A program made the translations under genes and the position numbers. The notes beneath the pieces were generated by a model, which saw nothing but the letters and a program-made list of their open reading frames with translations, was not told the origin of the DNA and did no database searches. Positions 5,079-7,652 of a DNA stretch of 7,652 nt are shown here, one piece after another; position 1 is the stretch's first letter; the number at the start of each line of letters is the position of its first letter. The stretch comes from a bacterium (GTDB lineage: Bacteria; Patescibacteriota; Minisyncoccia; UBA6257; GWB1-50-10). The DNA lies in assembly GCA_021814805.1 (NCBI GenBank), contig JAKAHT010000004.1, forward strand, positions 1-7,652. The letters run 5' to 3'.

Positions 5079-5909
5079 TTATAAGTAAATCTGAACGTAG
5101 CAGTTTATTCTGGTAACAGGCTTCCACTCATAGGCCAGACCTATGAGGGCGTTCACTTTCATCATGTTGCATGTCTTTGTCCAGCCGAATTCAAAGTTAT
5201 TGAAATCATTCCTTCCGTTTTGGTAGCTATAAACAACTGAAATATAAGGATCTACCACCGGGCCGGCAACTGACAGAAAAGCCGAAACTATTGAATCGGT
5301 TGAGGCAAAACAAGTGAAAGATGTTTTGTCCAAACTCATGCTTAAGGCTGCGCCCTTGTTTATCCTGCTCCATATACCGGCCAGTTTTACTTCCGCCGAT
5401 GGTGATAACCTTTTGGAAACCGCAAAGTTATATTCAATCGATTGGCTGGCATCAAGGTAATACGTTCCTGCCATTATGCAGCCATCTGGTATATCACTCG
5501 AAAACATCAATCCCGAACCCGACCCAGGCATCACTGTGAGTGAAGGAGGTTCAAAATGTCCGCCCGGTGAAATGGGTGAGGGTCTCATTTCATAAGCTAT
5601 CGGTTTAGGCATAAATCCCAACTGGAATGTTCCGAAGCTTTGAATATTTTTAAAGAAGAAATTTCCCAGTATTAGATTTCCTTCGGGGGAGAAATCATAT
5701 CCCGCCCTGAAATCGATGCTTAAATCCTGGAGAATAACTTCACCCTGAGCACCCACTCTAGCTGACATATTGTGAAATATGGAACCTTCGGAATTGTATG
5801 ATCCGGTATATAAAATTCCGGCATACGTTTTCTGGATATAGGCTGAATCTTGAGCGCTGGCAAAACAAGGCATCAAGGAAACGATAACGAACAATAGTAA
5901 CAACTTCAT
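5079..5909 (-). CDS. exported beta-barrel / porin-like protein
   Basis: This predicted 276-residue protein has a clear Sec signal peptide: M-K-L-L-L-L-F-V-I-V core, then C-F-A-S-A with cleavage expected after Ala19. The mature part is rich in alternating hydrophobic and polar strands with many aromatic and Gly residues, typical of a beta-barrel. The stretch L-G-F-M-P-K-P-I-A-Y-E (97-107), followed by P-P-S-L-T-V-M-P-G-S-G-S-G-L-M-F-S (121-137), resembles the strand-turn region of phosphate-selective porin O/P-type proteins (G-x-x-K-x-P-x-x-x-E ... P-G-x-x-x-G). The last strand ends Y-V-Q-I-Y-L without the usual terminal Phe. It is shorter than O/P porins (about 350-400 aa), so it is a distant relative at best. 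Unlike its neighbours it has a near-consensus promoter, a leader and a strong Shine-Dalgarno. It is divergent from an ArsR-type gene. The family assignment is tentative, but export is well supported. Confidence 0.75.
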   Translation of the reverse strand: MKLLLLFVIVSLMPCFASAQDSAYIQKTYAGILYTGSYNSEGSIFHNMSARVGAQGEVILQDLSIDFRAGYDFSPEGNLILGNFFFKNIQSFGTFQLGFMPKPIAYEMRPSPISPGGHFEPPSLTVMPGSGSGLMFSSDIPDGCIMAGTYYLDASQSIEYNFAVSKRLSPSAEVKLAGIWSRINKGAALSMSLDKTSFTCFASTDSIVSAFLSVAGPVVDPYISVVYSYQNGRNDFNNFEFGWTKTCNMMKVNALIGLAYEWKPVTRINCYVQIYL

Positions 5910-5915
5910 TTAGTA

Positions 5916-5921
5916 CCTCTC
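5916..5921 (-). promoter_or_regulatory. Shine-Dalgarno of the porin-like gene
   Basis: GAGAGG lies 6 nt before the ATG at 5909. It is the only well-spaced, strong ribosome binding site in the window, and it fixes the start. Confidence 0.75.
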
Positions 5922-5941
5922 AGTGTTATTTAGATGATTGT

Positions 5942-5957
5942 TAAAAAAGCTTTTTTA
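5942..5957. repeat. 16-bp A/T palindrome in the porin-gene leader
   Basis: TAAAAAAGCTTTTTTA is a perfect palindrome within the predicted untranslated leader of the porin-like gene. It could be a protein-binding site or a weak hairpin, but it has no loop and only two G/C bases, so RNA structure alone would be unstable. Its role is unknown. Confidence 0.5.
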
Positions 5958-5988
5958 TTTATATTCCGAGCTCCCTCAGAATGTTTTA

Positions 5989-6008
5989 TATAATAACATA
6001 TTATTATA
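5989..6008. promoter_or_regulatory. candidate ArsR-family operator
   Basis: A perfect inverted repeat has 8-bp arms TATAATAA and TTATTATA around CATA. AT-rich imperfect dyads of this size are typical of ArsR/SmtB repressor sites. It covers the spacer and most of the -10 of the porin-like gene promoter and lies 16 bp upstream of the -35 of the regulator gene. A bound dimer would block the porin promoter. Confidence 0.55.
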
Positions 6009-6018
6009 CTAATGTCAA
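5990..6018 (-). promoter_or_regulatory. sigma70-type promoter of the porin-like gene
   Basis: The minus strand has TTGACA (6018-6013, consensus -35), a 17-nt spacer, and TATTAT (5995-5990) as -10. Transcription would start near 5983, giving a leader of about 73 nt. It is the best promoter match in the window. Confidence 0.72.
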
Positions 6019-6024
6019 TATAAC

Positions 6025-6052
6025 TTGATTTACCAAAGACGGCGGGTAAAAT
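6025..6052 (+). promoter_or_regulatory. promoter of the ArsR-family gene
   Basis: TTGATT (6025-6030) and TAAAAT (6047-6052) are separated by 16 nt. The start point would fall around 6059-6060, one or two bases before the ATG at 6061, so the mRNA should be leaderless. The region from -10 to start closely resembles that of the gene at 1255, sharing TAAAATA and then TCTTATGACT. Confidence 0.6.
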
Positions 6053-6060
6053 ATAGTCTT

Positions 6061-6360
6061 ATGACTGAAAAGACAAGACATGAGGAGGGGGAGAGGGTGT
6101 ACAAGGTTTTAGCGAGTGCCAAGCGTCTGGCGATACTCCACGCATTGGACGGAAAAGAAATGTCGGTAGATGAACTTACTAAAAAACTCAAAGTAAGAAA
6201 GTCGAACATCTCACAACATCTTGCGATCTTGAGGTATGCTCATCTTGTTAAGATGAGAAAAGATGCTACGAGAGTTTATTATAAAGTGACCGATCCAAAA
6301 ATTTTGGATTGTTGTGTCATAGTGAGAAATTTCGTTAAAAATCACGGGAATTTCCGCTGA
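6061..6360 (+). CDS. ArsR-family winged-helix transcriptional regulator
   Basis: The protein has 99 residues from the ATG at 6061. A TTG at 6025 in the same frame would place the coding sequence over the promoter, so it is rejected. The fold is a classic ArsR/SmtB dimer unit: a first helix E-G-E-R-V-Y-K-V-L-A-S-A-K-R-L-A-I-L-H-A-L (9-29), then S-V-D-E-L-T-K-K-L (35-43), a recognition helix around S-N-I-S-Q-H-L-A-I-L-R (48-58), and a beta wing M-R-K-D-A-T-R-V-Y-Y-K-V (65-76). The arsenic-site motif E-L-C-V-C-D-L of ArsR is absent. The C-terminal helix carries Asp83, Cys84, Cys85 and His95, which could form an inter-subunit alpha5-type metal or redox site; that is inference. Its likely target is the divergent porin-like gene, whose promoter contains a perfect inverted repeat. 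A strong terminator follows. Confidence 0.9.
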   Translation: MTEKTRHEEGERVYKVLASAKRLAILHALDGKEMSVDELTKKLKVRKSNISQHLAILRYAHLVKMRKDATRVYYKVTDPKILDCCVIVRNFVKNHGNFR

Positions 6361-6391
6361 CTGTTATTAACTGGTGGAAAAACGAACGAAG

Positions 6392-6420
6392 AAAGTCCGT
6401 ATTTACGGGCTTTTTTCTTT
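6392..6420 (+). terminator. intrinsic terminator of the ArsR-family gene
   Basis: AAAGTCCGT (6392-6400) pairs with ACGGGCTTT (6405-6413) through one G-U wobble around a 4-nt ATTT loop. The 3' arm runs into a T-rich tract with TTTTTT at 6411-6416. It starts 32 nt after the stop codon. This is a textbook rho-independent terminator on the plus strand. Confidence 0.88.
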
Positions 6421-6423
6421 ATA

Positions 6424-6453
6424 TTGACGTTTGTGAGCATAGGGTATTATTAT
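6424..6453 (+). promoter_or_regulatory. promoter candidate for the beta-helix gene
   Basis: TTGACG (6424-6429) is followed after 18 nt by TATTAT (6448-6453). It lies directly downstream of the ArsR-gene terminator. Transcription would start near 6460 and leave a leader of about 140 nt before the ATG at 6599. No other gene is visible in 6421-6598. Confidence 0.5.
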
Positions 6454-6475
6454 ACTTTCATACTTTCGATATTTC
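6452..6475 (+). repeat. three tandem octamers next to the promoter
   Basis: ATACTTTC occurs twice in tandem (6452-6459, 6460-6467) and is followed by the variant GATATTTC (6468-6475). The third copy forms the left arm of the adjoining palindrome. Phased 8-bp copies at a transcription start region may be a protein-binding cluster. Confidence 0.55.
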
Positions 6476-6484
6476 GAAATATCG
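6467..6484. promoter_or_regulatory. 18-bp perfect palindrome, candidate operator
   Basis: CGATATTTC followed directly by its reverse complement GAAATATCG makes an 18-bp perfect dyad. It sits about 14 bp downstream of the candidate -10, where a bound dimer would block transcription. No cognate regulator can be named; the ArsR-type protein next door is a possibility, but this site differs from the one at 5989. Confidence 0.5.
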
Positions 6485-6554
6485 GATAAGTAAGAAAAGG
6501 TCGGGGGGTAAAAAGACTCATATTTTAGATTAATTTAACTTCGTGCAATAAAAA

Positions 6555-6574
6555 CTCGATGTAGTCGAATCGAG
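6555..6574 (+). other. leader hairpin before the beta-helix gene
   Basis: CTCGAT (6555-6560) pairs with ATCGAG (6569-6574) across an 8-nt loop, 24 nt upstream of the start codon. A run of six T follows after 7 nt (6582-6587). The stem is short and the T run distant, so it could be a weak attenuator or a stabilising leader structure. Confidence 0.35.
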
Positions 6575-6598
6575 AGCATGATTTTTTAATTTCTTAAA

Positions 6599-7652
6599 AT
6601 GAAAAATAAAACACTAAACAGTCACATAACAGTGACCAAGTTAGTTCTTTTATGGACCGCAGCTTTCTTAGTTGGCGGTTTTTTGTTCTTTTATAACAAT
6701 GCTTACGCGATTGGGAATACTTGGGTCGTCGATATGAATGCAACAACCAGTTCCTGCACCGTCGCGGATTATACATGTCCAAATATCCAGGCAGCCATTT
6801 CCGCGGCTAACTCTGGAGATACATTAAACGTGGCGCCAGGTTATTATTACGCTACAACAACGCCGATCAGCGTAAATAAAACGCTGACTATTTCCGGATC
6901 AAGCGGAACGAACATCATGGGTTCGATTTCTGTTACAAGCGACAACGTTACTATAAATTCTTTGAATATAACGAATCCGGATGGCAGCTATGGTCTCTTG
7001 GTTAGTGGTGTGAGCGGAGTCTCAATAACAGGTAATACCATTCATGATATCGGCACTAATCTCACGAGCGGCTCGGCTCAAGCGATCGATATAAATGGTA
7101 GCCCGGCCGGTGTTTCAATGAATGGTATTACGGTTTCAAATAATACCATTACGAATATAGGTACAACTTCACTTGCTTACGATCCAATTTCCGGCAGCTC
7201 AAGCGCCAAGGGGGTTTATATAGGCGATTCCAACGGGAATGGTACTATATCCAATGTATCTATAACCGGAAATACTATATCCAATGTTTACGCTTCGACC
7301 ACGCCTTGGAATTATTCCATTACTCCTGCACAAAAATTCGGCAGAGGAGCTTATGGCGTTTTGGTGAATTACGGAGCTAAGGCTTCAGGTTCAACACCTT
7401 CATTATCTATTACCAATAACACTATTAGTGCGCTTTCCGGTTTATGGGCTCACGGCATAGGGTTGGAAGGAAATACGCCTAATTCTTTAGTAACTGGTAA
7501 TACAATAAGCGGTCTTACTGATAACAAAGGAGGTACTGATGCAATGGCTTTGCGTTTGGAATCAAATATTAGTGCTTCTACAGTTTCCTTGAGTGGTAAT
7601 ACCCTTAACGGCAAGAACATGACTGTCTCAACCTCCTCGGTTGTTGTCGATC
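6599..7652 (+). CDS. secreted right-handed parallel beta-helix protein, partial
   Basis: The frame is open from an ATG at 6599 to the right edge: 351 visible residues, with the C-terminus missing. Residues 14-32 are a hydrophobic segment after a Lys-containing N-terminus, and N-A-Y-A at 34-37 is a good signal peptidase I site, so the mature protein is exported. The start of the mature domain, C-T-V-A-D-Y-T-C-P-N-I-Q-A-A-I-S-A-A-N-S-G-D-T-L-N-V-A-P-G-Y-Y, is the usual cap motif of pectate-lyase-like beta-helices; Cys53 and Cys60 may form a disulfide. Beta-helix rungs follow, each with G-N-T or N-N-T, at about 145, 181, 224, 273, 300 and 333. Proteins of this kind include polysaccharide lyases, adhesins and surface-layer components; the visible part shows no catalytic motif, so a surface or adhesion role is only a guess. 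There is no Shine-Dalgarno before the ATG. Confidence 0.85.
   Translation, partial: MKNKTLNSHITVTKLVLLWTAAFLVGGFLFFYNNAYAIGNTWVVDMNATTSSCTVADYTCPNIQAAISAANSGDTLNVAPGYYYATTTPISVNKTLTISGSSGTNIMGSISVTSDNVTINSLNITNPDGSYGLLVSGVSGVSITGNTIHDIGTNLTSGSAQAIDINGSPAGVSMNGITVSNNTITNIGTTSLAYDPISGSSSAKGVYIGDSNGNGTISNVSITGNTISNVYASTTPWNYSITPAQKFGRGAYGVLVNYGAKASGSTPSLSITNNTISALSGLWAHGIGLEGNTPNSLVTGNTISGLTDNKGGTDAMALRLESNISASTVSLSGNTLNGKNMTVSTSSVVVD

Noticed and set aside
6025..6060. TTG start adding 12 residues to the ArsR-family protein
   Set aside because: The added stretch covers the -35/-10 promoter elements and does not resemble the family; the ATG at 6061 gives the normal N-terminus.
6594..6782. 62-codon minus-strand open frame
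   Set aside because: It lies antisense to the signal peptide of the beta-helix protein and has no recognisable features.
6868..7652. Repeated GGTAATAC/AATAATAC-like words suggesting a DNA repeat array
   Set aside because: They encode the G-N-T/N-N-T turns of beta-helix rungs at irregular spacing, so protein architecture explains them.

Overview
The window looks like a chromosomal segment of a streamlined, probably Candidate Phyla Radiation (Patescibacteria/Parcubacteria-like) bacterium. The assignment is an inference from several features: a very short dnaX, small genes packed on both strands with tiny gaps, a CPR-style HSRFKM-type small protein, a YdeI/OmdA-type mini-protein, and a large secreted beta-helix protein. 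TGA acts as an ordinary stop (for example at 638-640 and 6358-6360), so the UGA-to-Gly recoding known from Gracilibacteria/Absconditabacteria is not in use. No rRNA, CRISPR array, transposase or phage gene was found.

Layout, left to right. At 1-1213 (minus strand) a serine beta-lactamase-like hydrolase cut by the window edge follows, with an ATGA overlap, an RBBP9/YdeN-type alpha/beta hydrolase. A 41-bp divergent promoter region separates these from a YdeI/OmdA-like mini-protein (1255-1566, plus). Next come tRNA-Gln(UUG) on the minus strand (1583-1653) and a five-helix membrane protein of unknown function (1698-2384). The minus-strand dnaX (2427-3548) is divergent, across only 30 bp, from a plus-strand run of three genes: a membrane-anchored PEBP/YbhB-like protein, a 122-aa conserved small protein with an inserted 21-nt repeat, and 3-methyladenine DNA glycosylase (3579-5033).

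The right part has a different character. A predicted exported beta-barrel/porin-like protein (5079-5909, minus) is divergent from an ArsR-family regulator (6061-6360, plus). A perfect AT-rich inverted repeat sits between the -35 and -10 of the porin-like gene, which suggests a regulator-target pair. After a clear intrinsic terminator for the regulator comes a roughly 180-bp leader with a promoter-like pair, an 18-bp perfect palindrome and a hairpin. It precedes a secreted right-handed parallel beta-helix protein that runs off the right edge.

A recurring regulatory theme is that most starts in the left and middle parts have a -10 hexamer only 6-10 nt before the ATG and no Shine-Dalgarno sequence, implying leaderless or nearly leaderless mRNAs. 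The porin-like gene is the opposite: a near-consensus promoter, a leader of about 70 nt and a good Shine-Dalgarno. That contrast, with its outer-membrane-like protein product, makes the porin/ArsR pair the most interesting part of the window.
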